Assembly: GCA_001769655.1 (NCBI GenBank)
Contig: MEPC01000002.1
Location: 62,001 to 126,000 of the forward strand
Direction: 5' to 3'
From: Bacteroidetes bacterium RIFCSPLOWO2_12_FULL_37_12
GTDB taxonomy: Bacteria; Bacteroidota; Bacteroidia; 2-12-FULL-37-12
Length of the DNA stretch: 64,000 nucleotides
Shown: positions 8,701 through 18,360 of the stretch, in pieces
Layout: each line of letters begins with the position of its first letter
Numbering within the stretch: the first letter of the stretch is position 1
Translations under genes and position numbers: made by a program
Notes under the pieces: generated by a model
Told to the model about the DNA's origin: nothing
The model's database searches: none
Seen by the model: only the letters and a program-made list of their open reading frames with translations

Positions 8701-9337
8701 CCTGAATTTGCTGTGTATTTCCTTCCGGTTGTATGGGAATATTTTCGTCGGTAATGGATGCCTTAATTTTCATAGCAGGATTGAGATTACCATCTAATTG
8801 AAGATTAAAAGATGAATTTACAAATACATCCTGATTATTGCCTAAAGAAATTCCACGGGAAAGATTCCCGCTTTTATTAATTCCCGGAGTAGAAAACAAT
8901 TCGGTTCGTTCGTCCCGTGTGCCTGTAGCCCATGGATTATAATAATATCCCTCCGCATTTATAAGTCCAGGATCTTTATGAAGAACTTTATGGGACAGTT
9001 GAAAAGGGAAAACCCGGTAGCAAATTTGGATGGAGTCAGTGATTATGTGTAGCATAGTATCCGTTGCTTCTCCCTGTTGAAAATGGGAGGGGACAGAGAA
9101 TATAATTTTTAATGAATTCGAATTTATATCCTGCTGAACTATAAAATCTTTATTTTCAATTTTATTGTAAATCAGAATGGAATTGGGAGCAATGGTCAAT
9201 GTGTCTGTGATAATCAACGTGTCACTGACAGGGTAAAATTTACAACGGAGCAGGTTTTGTGAAATAACTTGTGACACAGAAGTGACACTAATTAATGATG
9301 TAAATAAAATAAAATAATGCGTTGGATTTAATCTCAC
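5744..9337 (-). CDS. Large secreted or outer-membrane beta-rich protein, function unknown
   Basis: 1197 residues. A signal-peptide-like N-terminus (about 1-27) is followed by an extracellular-type sequence rich in Asn, Ser, Thr and aromatic residues. Segments such as SGNLSRGISLGNNQDVFVNS, NPAMKIKASITDENIPIQPEG and EFDRIFIEL (residues about 155-222) are patterns I associate with a large uncharacterised Bacteroidota protein group. The C-terminal half alternates short beta strands ending in aromatic residues, and the last residues (HIGRFQVSALF) look like a terminal barrel strand, so an outer-membrane barrel is possible. It lies 26 bp downstream of the histidine kinase gene on the same strand. 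I do not know its function. Confidence 0.78.
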   Translation of the reverse strand: MRLNPTHYFILFTSLISVTSVSQVISQNLLRCKFYPVSDTLIITDTLTIAPNSILIYNKIENKDFIVQQDINSNSLKIIFSVPSHFQQGEATDTMLHIITDSIQICYRVFPFQLSHKVLHKDPGLINAEGYYYNPWATGTRDERTELFSTPGINKSGNLSRGISLGNNQDVFVNSSFNLQLDGNLNPAMKIKASITDENIPIQPEGNTQQIQEFDRIFIELSHTNGLKLTAGDIYSENRGNGFLQYRKKSKGGIIEWDSLKNEKHKIFTSAGGGLAKGRFTSQALQVIDGVQGPYRLFGANNEKFIIVLSGSEKVWLDGKLLERGYDRDYTVDYNQSEITFTNRVIITQYSRVTVDFEYSDKNYSRSLFSVAHEQNLNRFSYSVQHFDERDNPDQPVNQTLKDYEIRKLMDAGDSLKNAIIPAIDTVAFSEDKILYAQKDTQTTEGNIYTIFYYSVNKDSAKYQLKFSEMGVNGGNYIQVRTLANGKVFKWVKPVGGIPSGNYEPVVLLIPPVRSAMTTVGMNYQLTEKQNVSGEFAYSEKDKNRFSEKNSEDDNDNAFNIEYVNTGISIWKSDTNSHYIDGEKVTTSVGSKHGASPLLAVPLRLKFRHTGKNFNSIDRFDAVEFERDWGSTSTIIPSTDNLIEGGTGLTGKKGKGIFYTFSKRNKGTEIDAIQQRINLNPQYKRVSVTGEVFDLNNKQLNRANNWQRLFGDLKWEYPFFTPGVNYRFDNNFIHLPEKNDSLISLSKKFIEKGAYITNSDTLKINYRGAYLMRDNFIPVIGKYNLHDQSETFSGNMKAKAGENHTFDLMGTYYVSRIPDSSMNKPITENILAQLGWNGRLMKGVLIPDLLYNTSTGQELRKEYGFIEVPMGQGTHIYLADRNNNSIKELDEFEISAFSSEANYIKIFLPTNEYQKVYTNLINSGLTINPPGNWRSGTGLKNFLSKFNNTGSFRRERKGTDPSFVARFNPFYKFPSDTVLLSTNENFHNLLSFNRYSPVWGLDAGINGAISKIWSLNGMDERKSKEWMFSNRLIPATFINNRLTVKISEKQSISEYLTGRNYLIKGLSVEEGMEFPIEEFLRISLLYTFKDKKNTFTSGIKQTATSHEPGVEFRYSKVLSQAIEGKINWVRYNYTGELNTSSSYEMLEGFQPGNNMKWELSVNQKILNGLNLSMQYEGRKSEGAPPVHIGRFQVSALF

Positions 9338-9363
9338 GATTTATTTTTTATCATGAACTTTTA

Positions 9364-12300
9364 TTATTCAACAAATGTAATCCTAAACACCGTCCCCTTT
9401 CCCACTTCTGTTTCAAATTCAATTTTCCCACCCATATTTTCAATAATATTTTTACATAACGCAAGGCCGATACCGGCGCCGGTTTTTTTGGTAGTAAACC
9501 CGCGTTCAAAAGCATGCAATTTTGTTTCATTATCCATACCCCTGCCATTATCTTTAATCTGAATATATTTTTTTCCATCCCTGTTGTATAGGTTAATTTC
9601 AATGATAGGAAAAATATTTTCTTCAACAGATTGAATGGAATTAATCAATAGATTTGAAAAGACACTCATCAGTTCTTTTGGGTCGGCTGATATATCAAAT
9701 TCAGATATCAGCTGAGAGTTCCTCTCAATATTTATTTTAATATCCGCTTGTCTGGAATTAATAAATACAGATGACTGTTCGGTAATTATTTTTTCCAGGT
9801 TTACATTTTGAATATCACGCGAAGGCAAACGGGCAATTTTGGAAAAAGAGGATGCTATTTCATTGATAATATCAATCTGGGTTAGTAAGGTTGTAATTGC
9901 CTTATTGGTCATTTTTAAGACATCCGGATGATTTTCTTTTATAGCCCGTTCAAGAAGTTGAAGATTAAGACGCATGGGAGTAAGCGGATTTTTTATTTCA
10001 TGCGCCACTTTTTGCGCTACCTCTTTCCAGGCGAGTTCCCTTTCATTTTGCGATAGTTTTTGTTTGCTTTCTTCCAGCTTTTCAAGCATGGAATTATATT
10101 GATTTACTAAGATTCCAATTTCGTCTGCACTCTTCCAGGTCAACGGTTTGTTTTGTTTAGTCAAACTTATTTCCTGTAGCCCACCGGTTAATAATTTCAA
10201 TGGGATTACCAATGAACCGGAAAAAATATTTCCGAAGATGATCAAAAGAATAAAGACAGGTACGTAAATAATAAGAATGGTTGAAATGACAGAGGCAAGT
10301 TCCTTGTTTATTTCTTCATCCGATGCAAAATAAGGAATATACACGATACCTGAAAACTGATTTGTACTGCGGGATTTTAATTTTATATAAATACCGGAAA
10401 AATGCAATTTTCCAACCGATTCATCCGTGAAAATTTTATTTTTTATTTGTGTCTGAAATGCTCCAAATACTACAGGATTCACATACTCAGGTTTAAAATG
10501 TAGTTGATACAGTAATGGCTGTGTGGTGGCGGTTAAAAAGCCATTCCGGGAAAACAGGTTTATATCTAACCCTGAAATTTGACGGTATTCCTTCAATTTT
10601 TCGTTTAATTTTTCAGATTCCTCCGATCCCTTTGTATAATTTTCTATGAAATCCGGTAAGTGTAAGGTCATATTTTCAGTTATCGAGCTTATTTTGTCTA
10701 AGTATTCTGACTTGTGAGAATAAAATGTTATTAGGACAGAAGATACTAAAACTATCAACAAAGGAAAAAAGGATGCAATTAATAAATATAGCTGAATCTT
10801 GAATGAAAAAGAGCGTGCTGACTGATCCGGAAATAAATAAGAAGTAATGCGTTTTATGTTAAAAACCGTTGAAAATAAAAAATACAATCCTGTTAAAATT
10901 ATTCCAGGAAAAATAAAATAAAAAGAGAAAACTGCCATTAAATCAGAAATGGAAATTCGTTTTGCGGAAAGAACCAGAAAATTGTTTTTTTCGATTTTTT
11001 GGAAAAAATAAATATTTTCACCATGTACCATTTCCGTTTCTTCTGAAATTTTATTGTTCAGTGATTTCATTTCACTTTGAATAAATGAAACATCCATATT
11101 ACCGGTTGAATAAATCAGCGTGTCACTTTCAATGATGGCATAATCAAATTTCTGTTGAATTAAATTAACATCCTGTTTTTCATCATAAAACAAACGGGGC
11201 ATAATGCTGGTCTGAGTGCCTCTGTTCAGCCGGAAGTTTAATAAAATGTAACCGATAGGCATGTTTTTATCAGGGTAGGGCCAGAGAATGCTGTCTTCTG
11301 AAGTAATGGCAAGGAAATAACGGTAAGCTCTTATATTGTTCTGCTCTTTTAGAAGGGAAGGTGATAAATATAGTCCGGCATATTCGGTTTGATTCCAATC
11401 TTTTTTGGTGTTCTCAAACTCTTCAAAATAATTTTCCGGAGAATTAATCCTGCAACGGTTTCCATTTTGCCGGTAAACCCTTACATCCACTTCGTATTTA
11501 TCAAAGTTCCGGTTAAGATGAAAATTTTTGATTTTATCAATTATAAAATCTTCCTGAATAGCCGGACGGGAAAGTTTACTTTGAATGGAAGGATCGTTTA
11601 TAATTTTTTCACCCGCCTGATGGATGTAATATTCGCTGAGAAAATCATTTTTGCTGAGTAGATTTCCGGCATAATTTGTTTTCTGTATGCTCAGGAGTTT
11701 TTTATATCCGAGTGACACTGATAGTGTATGTAAAAAAGCGGTGATGATCAAAAAGGAGAAAATTAACCAAATTTTATTTTTTGCAATAAAGCTCATTGCA
11801 GGATGTGTATGACTTACGAAAGTTAAAATTTTTAGAAAAAGTGTCAGGATGAAGAAAGCTGTAAATGCCTCTAATAGCAAGGCAAAAAGGATTAAATAGT
11901 TAATAGTTAATTCTTCATGGAATCGGAATGAAGTCAGCGGTTGCAGATATATTTCTTCAATGAGTAAGAAATAAAACAAACAGAAACCGGCTAAGGTTGC
12001 GAGCAAATAAATTAAAATAAAACGGGGAACAGATAAAATCCAGGTTGAAATCAAAACAAATAAATACCAGATTACCGGACAAAGTAAAATGAGAGTGACG
12101 ATAAGATCTCCCAACGAAGGAATTAGGGACGATATCGCAAAATTAGCAGGGTTAAATAACTCCCATTCGGTTTGTGCAAATGGAAAATTTAAAAAAAGCA
12201 TGGCAAACCGGATAAGCAGAAAAACTATCAGAAGAATAAAAATTTTAAACAAATTTACGTACGGGTTACCGGAGTTATTTTTATACAATAGAAGAATAAG

Positions 12301-12960
12301 TGAAAAACAAAACCCCACTCCAGACATTAATAACAGGAAGATGGAAAAATGATTCAAAGCTAAATCCTTAGGGTTATTATTTGCCTGGATATAAAACAAC
12401 GTCTGTTTTTTGAATGAAATTGGAATGGAACGATAACCATTGTTTTCAGTATTCAAAGTAGAAATACCGGAAATCCCGGAGGGGAAAAAATTTTCATCCA
12501 GGTGAGTTTTTACATAGTTGTTCTGTATGGAATAAGCAAATTTCAGATATTTATAAAGACAGACATAAAAATTTTTTTCGTTGAATTCTATTTTTTGTGT
12601 AAGGTACAGAATCGTTCCATTTTCCTGATCATTCATAATTAATGAATCGGTAAATTTTGTACAGCGAAAAGGGAAAGAAGTAGTTGGGTCGTTCCAGAAA
12701 ACCGGTGATTTATTCTCATCGAATATATAACAGGAAACCGGTAGATTAAGATTTAAAAAATCTGAAAACTCAGGGTTCTTAACCGAAAGAAATTTATTTA
12801 TTTTCCCGTGCGCATCACTAAACTGAACCGTAAGTGCATCCATGTTCTTCTGAACTACACGCACCAATTCATTTATATCGGGCTTTTTGTTTTTAGAAAA
12901 GATGCCCAGCAATAAAGCAATCAACAGGCAAAGAATGGAAAAACGTAGCAGTTGTTTCAA
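9364..12960 (-). CDS. Large NtrY-like sensor histidine kinase
   Basis: 1198 residues. A membrane anchor at 1-20 is followed by an extracytoplasmic region, a block of about six or seven hydrophobic segments (about 205-420), a second extracytoplasmic stretch, further membrane segments near 690, 750 and 900, then HAMP, HisKA and HATPase domains. The phospho-acceptor is H987 in VAHEIKNPLTPMRLNLQLLE, the N box is NLLINSIQSVEEN, and G boxes are DNGRGM and TKKTGAGIGLALCKN. The HEIKNPLTP context is typical of NtrY-type kinases. No response regulator lies beside it. It is expected to be transcribed after nnr, with a palindrome in the gap. Confidence 0.9.
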   Translation of the reverse strand: MKQLLRFSILCLLIALLLGIFSKNKKPDINELVRVVQKNMDALTVQFSDAHGKINKFLSVKNPEFSDFLNLNLPVSCYIFDENKSPVFWNDPTTSFPFRCTKFTDSLIMNDQENGTILYLTQKIEFNEKNFYVCLYKYLKFAYSIQNNYVKTHLDENFFPSGISGISTLNTENNGYRSIPISFKKQTLFYIQANNNPKDLALNHFSIFLLLMSGVGFCFSLILLLYKNNSGNPYVNLFKIFILLIVFLLIRFAMLFLNFPFAQTEWELFNPANFAISSLIPSLGDLIVTLILLCPVIWYLFVLISTWILSVPRFILIYLLATLAGFCLFYFLLIEEIYLQPLTSFRFHEELTINYLILFALLLEAFTAFFILTLFLKILTFVSHTHPAMSFIAKNKIWLIFSFLIITAFLHTLSVSLGYKKLLSIQKTNYAGNLLSKNDFLSEYYIHQAGEKIINDPSIQSKLSRPAIQEDFIIDKIKNFHLNRNFDKYEVDVRVYRQNGNRCRINSPENYFEEFENTKKDWNQTEYAGLYLSPSLLKEQNNIRAYRYFLAITSEDSILWPYPDKNMPIGYILLNFRLNRGTQTSIMPRLFYDEKQDVNLIQQKFDYAIIESDTLIYSTGNMDVSFIQSEMKSLNNKISEETEMVHGENIYFFQKIEKNNFLVLSAKRISISDLMAVFSFYFIFPGIILTGLYFLFSTVFNIKRITSYLFPDQSARSFSFKIQLYLLIASFFPLLIVLVSSVLITFYSHKSEYLDKISSITENMTLHLPDFIENYTKGSEESEKLNEKLKEYRQISGLDINLFSRNGFLTATTQPLLYQLHFKPEYVNPVVFGAFQTQIKNKIFTDESVGKLHFSGIYIKLKSRSTNQFSGIVYIPYFASDEEINKELASVISTILIIYVPVFILLIIFGNIFSGSLVIPLKLLTGGLQEISLTKQNKPLTWKSADEIGILVNQYNSMLEKLEESKQKLSQNERELAWKEVAQKVAHEIKNPLTPMRLNLQLLERAIKENHPDVLKMTNKAITTLLTQIDIINEIASSFSKIARLPSRDIQNVNLEKIITEQSSVFINSRQADIKINIERNSQLISEFDISADPKELMSVFSNLLINSIQSVEENIFPIIEINLYNRDGKKYIQIKDNGRGMDNETKLHAFERGFTTKKTGAGIGLALCKNIIENMGGKIEFETEVGKGTVFRITFVE

Positions 12961-12975
12961 GATATGAATGATTTT

Positions 12976-13005
12976 TGTGGAAAAACGGTGTACCGTGTTT
13001 CTACG
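12976..13005. repeat. 30-bp palindrome, family copy 1
   Basis: An imperfect palindrome centred on GGTGTACC, related to the family whose left arm is TGTAGCGACACGGTG followed by its reverse complement. It sits between the histidine kinase gene and nnr, and the nnr stop codon (13003-13001) falls within it. Confidence 0.7.
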
Positions 13006-14521
13006 TTAAGTTTCTAATCCTTTCAAATGCATTCCCCAGATTTTCAATTAAATCCCCCGCAATCAAACTTTCTTCTGAATTTTTCTGCGCCGAAATATCT
13101 CCCGCCAAACCATGTAAATAAACGCCAAGTTTTGCCGCCTCTTCGGGTAAATATCCTTGCGCAAGAAGTCCTGTAATAATTCCAAGCAGTACATCCCCGC
13201 TACCTGCAGTTGCCATTCCCGGGTTTCCAGTTGAATTAAACCAAACCTTCCCATTTTTTGTACAAATAGCTGTATAACAACCTTTTAAGACAATTATACA
13301 CTTTAACTCATTTGATTTTTTTACAGCCAGTTTAAGTCGCTCAAAACTGTCGGCTGATTTTCCAAACAATCGGACAAATTCTCCGGGATGTGGGGTGAGA
13401 ATGGAATTTGAAGGTATAAGTTTGAATAATTTTTTGTGTTTTGCAATCATGTTCAACGCATCTGCATCCAGAGCTAATGGTACGTTAACTTTTTTGAAAA
13501 TTTGAGCCAGGACTTTTTGAGTTATTTTTTGTGTTCCCAATCCGGGACCAATTCCATAAGCGTCATAATTTTTACCCAAAGGTAAAGTAGAAATAAAGTT
13601 CTGACTTTGAGAGGACTCAGTCATCGCTTCAGGTAATACCGATTGTAAAATGGAATATCCGCATTTAGGAGAATGTATAGTTAATAAACCGGCTCCTGCT
13701 CTCAAACACGCTTTGCCTGAAAGCACTACGGCTCCCATTTTCCCATAACTTCCGGCAACTAAGCATGCATGACCATAATTTCCTTTATGGGAAAACTTTG
13801 TCCGGGGTTTGAATATTCTATTTGCATCCTCATCGGTAAAAAAATGATAATCCGTTTTGCAGGCATTTATAAATGTCTTATTTAATCCTATGGGTAAAAT
13901 AAAAAATTTTCCTACCCGTTTCTCATTTTCCGGAAATAAAAAAGAAAATTTTGGTAACTCAAAAGTGAAAGTATAATCCGCTTCTATTACACCTTCTCCT
14001 CCGGTGAGTTCATCACACAATAATCCGGAAGGAATGTCAACCGAAACCACTGTTGCCGGGGAATTATTTATTGATTTGATAATTTTTTTAAAAAAACCTT
14101 TTACTGGACGATTTATTCCCGTTCCAAATAACGCATCAATTATAATGTCACTTTCCTTTATTTCAGGAAATGGAATAGTTTCACTGAGCCGGAATAAAAT
14201 GGATTTATCCAATTCATTCAGACGTTTCAGATTTAGTTGAAAATCAGAACTACTACTTTTGACTTCACTTATATTTTCACATACAAAGGTCTTTACATTA
14301 TAGCCGTGTTTAAAAAGCATTCTGCTAATGGCAAGTCCATCTCCGCCATTATTACCGGTCCCGCAAAAAACCAAAATATTTCTCTTTTCAGGGAACAAAC
14401 GGATAAATTTCTCAGCAAAAGCACGTGACGCTCTTTCCATCAAGTCAATAGAAGAAATGGGTTCGTTTTCAATGGTACAGCGGTCTGCCTCTCTTAGTTT
14501 GCCAGCGTTTAATAGTTGCAT
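13001..14521 (-). CDS. nnr: Bifunctional NAD(P)H-hydrate epimerase / ADP-dependent dehydratase
   Basis: 506 residues that repair hydrated NAD(P)H. The N-terminal YjeF epimerase half has ENEPISSIDLMERAS near the start and CGTGNNGGDGLAISRML; the C-terminal ribokinase-like half has GNYGHACLVAGSYGKMGA, LTPHPGEFVRLF and GMATAGSGDVLLGIITGLL, with the conserved GSGD. Both halves are complete, so it is a full-length fusion as in E. coli. An ATG at 14560 would add 13 residues, but family members start with a sequence like MQLLNAGKLREAD, so I use 14521. It heads the minus-strand block and is divergent from eno. Confidence 0.94.
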   Translation of the reverse strand: MQLLNAGKLREADRCTIENEPISSIDLMERASRAFAEKFIRLFPEKRNILVFCGTGNNGGDGLAISRMLFKHGYNVKTFVCENISEVKSSSSDFQLNLKRLNELDKSILFRLSETIPFPEIKESDIIIDALFGTGINRPVKGFFKKIIKSINNSPATVVSVDIPSGLLCDELTGGEGVIEADYTFTFELPKFSFLFPENEKRVGKFFILPIGLNKTFINACKTDYHFFTDEDANRIFKPRTKFSHKGNYGHACLVAGSYGKMGAVVLSGKACLRAGAGLLTIHSPKCGYSILQSVLPEAMTESSQSQNFISTLPLGKNYDAYGIGPGLGTQKITQKVLAQIFKKVNVPLALDADALNMIAKHKKLFKLIPSNSILTPHPGEFVRLFGKSADSFERLKLAVKKSNELKCIIVLKGCYTAICTKNGKVWFNSTGNPGMATAGSGDVLLGIITGLLAQGYLPEEAAKLGVYLHGLAGDISAQKNSEESLIAGDLIENLGNAFERIRNLT

Positions 14522-14628
14522 GTTGATAAAATGAGTGTAAATTTCTGAAAAATCTTTCACAATTTTCTTACATTCGTTCTTTTGAACAATAGCAAAAAAT
14601 TATATGCGTTTATTCCAAATTTTTCATT

Positions 14629-14636
14629 TACCTTTG
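14629..14636 (+). promoter_or_regulatory. Candidate -7 box for eno
   Basis: TACCTTTG matches TAnnTTTG. It is about 230 bp before the eno start, leaving a long leader that would contain the inverted repeat at 14719-14831. No good TTTG was found at -33. Confidence 0.35.
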
Positions 14637-14718
14637 CTATCCAAATTCTGAAATAAGTTTGAAAGAATGATTATTGATATTTAATAAAAAGTACCTGCAC
14701 AGTATTGTAAAAAAATAC

Positions 14719-14831
14719 TATACCACAGAGGCACAAAGGGCACAAAGAAACACAGAGATGATAATTCAAAATGTTTTTTTCTAATAATTTTTCTCTATGT
14801 AACTTAGTGTTCTCTGTGTCTCTGTGGTTAA
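14719..14831. repeat. Long inverted repeat of CACAGAG-type words
   Basis: The left arm (about 14721-14756) contains ACCACAGAGGCACAAAG and AAACACAGAG; the right arm (about 14803-14831) contains GTTCTCTGTGTCTCTGTGGT. The arms are complementary and enclose about 50 bp of A/T-rich DNA. Similar words recur as interspersed intergenic repeats in many environmental bacteria; no transposase is linked to it. Confidence 0.75.
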
Positions 14832-14855
14832 TAGTAACAATCAAAAAATTCCTAA

Positions 14856-16193
<1,338 letters not shown>

Positions 16194-16214
16194 TGATTGC
16201 ACGATAAGTCTGTG

Positions 16215-16306
16215 TTTTAAAAGATTCTCCCGCAGATAACGCAGATTTTCGCAGATAATTAATTTCATAATCTGCGTTTATCTGCGCAATCTGCTGGAAA
16301 TATTGA
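16215..16306. repeat. Inverted repeat of CGCAGAT words after eno
   Basis: The left arm has CGCAGATAACGCAGATTTT and CGCAGATAATTA; the right arm has TAATCTGCGTTTATCTGCG and AATCTGC. It can fold into an A/T-looped hairpin and may terminate or stabilise the eno transcript. Same general class as the elements at 14719, 19058 and 54046. Confidence 0.7.
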
Positions 16307-16342
16307 CTTTACGTACAGATAGTAATTAGAAATTCTCCCATC

Positions 16343-16636
16343 ATGTCCAAAAAAATCCCCCGCTGGCTTAAAAATTTCTATTTTCTCTTTGGTTTCGGAT
16401 TTATCATCTGGTTGCTCTTTTTCGATTCCAGCGATTTTTTGACCGTTTGGCAAAATCGCAGGAGATTAAAAGAACTGGAAAAGGAAAAGGAATATTATCT
16501 CGAAAAAATTGAAGAAGTGAAAAAAGAGACCCTTTCGCTCGGTAGTGACACTGCCATGCTTGAAAAATTTGCCCGCGAAAAATACCTGATGAAGAAAGAC
16601 AATGAAGATATATTCATCATTGATGATAAAAAATAA
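16343..16636 (+). CDS. FtsB/DivIC-family septum protein
   Basis: 97 residues: a short basic N-terminus, one transmembrane helix (about 12-28, NFYFLFGFGFIIWLLFF), then a coiled coil rich in Glu/Lys/Leu (about 40-70) and a FAREKYLMKKDNEDIFII-like end, which is the classical FtsB/DivIC layout. Such proteins join FtsL and FtsQ in the divisome and recruit septal peptidoglycan synthesis. Position directly after eno is common in many bacteria. Only 2 bp separate it from the glycosyltransferase gene. The AGTGACACT motif occurs here at 16544. Confidence 0.88.
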   Translation: MSKKIPRWLKNFYFLFGFGFIIWLLFFDSSDFLTVWQNRRRLKELEKEKEYYLEKIEEVKKETLSLGSDTAMLEKFAREKYLMKKDNEDIFIIDDKK

Positions 16637-16638
16637 TT

Positions 16639-17760
16639 ATGCAATTCAGCAGTCCTTCAGGAATTATTTTATGTATTTTTTTTACTTCTGTTTTGCTTCA
16701 GTTTTTCTGTCTTTTTTTTGTTTTTCTGCCACTCACATGGCATAAAACAAAAACACATCAGAATCCAATCCCTTTTCCGGTCAGCATCATTATTTGCGTT
16801 CATAATGAACTTGACTATTTGAAATCCCTTTTGAATTCTTTGCTGAGTCAAAAACACCCGCAATTTGAAATTGTTATTGTGAATGACCGCTCGGACCAGG
16901 AAACCTATGAGTTTTTATATTTTTTTAAGAAGGATCAGCCGGGAATAAAAGTAGTGACCATAGACCGGAACCCAGAAAAATTTTCCCCTAAAAAATATGC
17001 ACTTTTTCTAGGCATAAAAGCCGCCACCTACGAACATTTGCTTTTTACCGATGCCGATTGTAGTCCTTCCGGTGATGATTGGCTACTGCATATACAATCG
17101 GCATATACAGAAAAGAAACAGTTGGTATTAGGATTTTCACCGGTTAAAAGTTACCATGGATTTTTAAATAAATTTATTCGTTTTGAAACGTTGATTACCG
17201 CTCTTCAATACATGGGTTTTGCTAAATTAGGAATGCCTTATATGGGCGTAGGAAGGAATTTATCTTACACGAAATCCCTTTTTCTGAAAGGTCATGGATT
17301 TGTAAATCATATTCATCTGCTCGGTGGTGATGACGATTTGTTTGTAAACGAAAACGGAAAAGGAAGTAATACAGCTATTGTACTCAGTCCGGAGTCACAG
17401 GTTTTTACAGAACCCAAAAAAAAATTCAATGATTGGTTTATTCAAAAAAGTAGGCATCTCTCTGTGGGTTCTCATTATAGTTTTGCGAATAAGCTGAAAG
17501 CCGTTTTTTACCCCTTTTCCAGTATAATAACACTCATTTCAGGGTTGATTTTATTATCGGTTTCTTACTATCCTCAGTGGGTATTAATTATCTTATCCGT
17601 AAGGTATTTAACCTTTATGGTTATAGCCGGTTTAATAATCCGGCGGTTAAAAAATAACACTCATTGGTTTTTAGTACCTTTGTTTGATTTTATATATGTT
17701 TTTTATTATTTAACAATGGGAATTTTTGTTTTAAGAACACGGAATCAAAAATGGAAGTAG
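16639..17760 (+). CDS. Membrane-associated family 2 glycosyltransferase
   Basis: 373 residues. An N-terminal hydrophobic segment (about 8-30) leads into a GT2 GT-A domain: PVSIIICVHNELDYLKSLLN, VIVNDRSDQ and the metal-binding region LFTDADCSPSGDDW, then LGGDDDLFVN. Two or three hydrophobic helices follow at the C-terminus (about 290-365). The product is unknown; a role in cell-surface glycan or lipid glycosylation is an inference from the class. It overlaps the sigma-factor gene by 10 bp, so the two are probably co-translated. Confidence 0.88.
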   Translation: MQFSSPSGIILCIFFTSVLLQFFCLFFVFLPLTWHKTKTHQNPIPFPVSIIICVHNELDYLKSLLNSLLSQKHPQFEIVIVNDRSDQETYEFLYFFKKDQPGIKVVTIDRNPEKFSPKKYALFLGIKAATYEHLLFTDADCSPSGDDWLLHIQSAYTEKKQLVLGFSPVKSYHGFLNKFIRFETLITALQYMGFAKLGMPYMGVGRNLSYTKSLFLKGHGFVNHIHLLGGDDDLFVNENGKGSNTAIVLSPESQVFTEPKKKFNDWFIQKSRHLSVGSHYSFANKLKAVFYPFSSIITLISGLILLSVSYYPQWVLIILSVRYLTFMVIAGLIIRRLKNNTHWFLVPLFDFIYVFYYLTMGIFVLRTRNQKWK

Positions 17761-18359
17761 CTAAAGAATTTTCACAAAAAGCAAAAGAGGATTTTAAACT
17801 CATTGAAAAAGCGTTGAAAGAGAAAGATGAGAAGGCGTATGAGTCATTAATGAAACGCTATCAAAAATCCGTTTATTTCATGCTTTTGAAAATGGTAAAT
17901 AATCCGGATGATGCCGAGGATCTAACCATTGAAGCATTCGCTAAGGCATTCCGCAATCTTGCCCGTTTTAATCCTGAGTTTGCATTTTCTACCTGGCTTT
18001 TTAAAATTGCCACCAATAACTGCATTGACTTTATCCGGCGAAGAAAGATGCGTACCCTAAGCATAGATAATCCTTACCACGATGAAGATGGGGATATTAT
18101 TCCTATGGATATACGTGATTCGGGGCTGAATCCTCAGGAAGTTACTATTAAAAATCAGAAGGCAGAAATTATGCAAAACCTCGTGAAAGATTTACCTCCA
18201 AAATATAAACGATTGGTTGAATTAAGGTATTTTAATGAATATTCTTATGAAGAAATTGCCGACATTCTGAAAGCACCCTTAGGTACCGTAAAGGCACAAC
18301 TTCACAGAGCTAGAGAATTATTAGGAAACATGTTACCGTATGATAGAGAGAATATTTGA
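17751..18359 (+). CDS. ECF-type RNA polymerase sigma factor
   Basis: 202 residues with region 2 (about 25-95: KRYQKSVYFMLLKMVNNPDD, FAKAFRNLARFNPEFAFSTW, NNCIDFIRRRKMR) and region 4 (about 140-195: LPPKYKRLVELRYFNEYSYE, EIADILKAPLGTVKAQLHRA). The length and two-domain layout fit an ECF sigma-70 member. No anti-sigma gene with a transmembrane helix follows, which is unusual for ECF factors but common for the housekeeping-like SigW/RpoE group of Bacteroidota. The gene overlaps the preceding glycosyltransferase by 10 bp and the next gene starts 2 bp after its stop. Confidence 0.92.
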   Translation: MEVAKEFSQKAKEDFKLIEKALKEKDEKAYESLMKRYQKSVYFMLLKMVNNPDDAEDLTIEAFAKAFRNLARFNPEFAFSTWLFKIATNNCIDFIRRRKMRTLSIDNPYHDEDGDIIPMDIRDSGLNPQEVTIKNQKAEIMQNLVKDLPPKYKRLVELRYFNEYSYEEIADILKAPLGTVKAQLHRARELLGNMLPYDRENI

Positions 18360-18360
18360 G

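Noticed and set aside
9351-9626. Minus-strand frame of 91 residues at the end of the large kinase gene
   Set aside because: It is another frame of the HATPase-coding segment, with no independent support.
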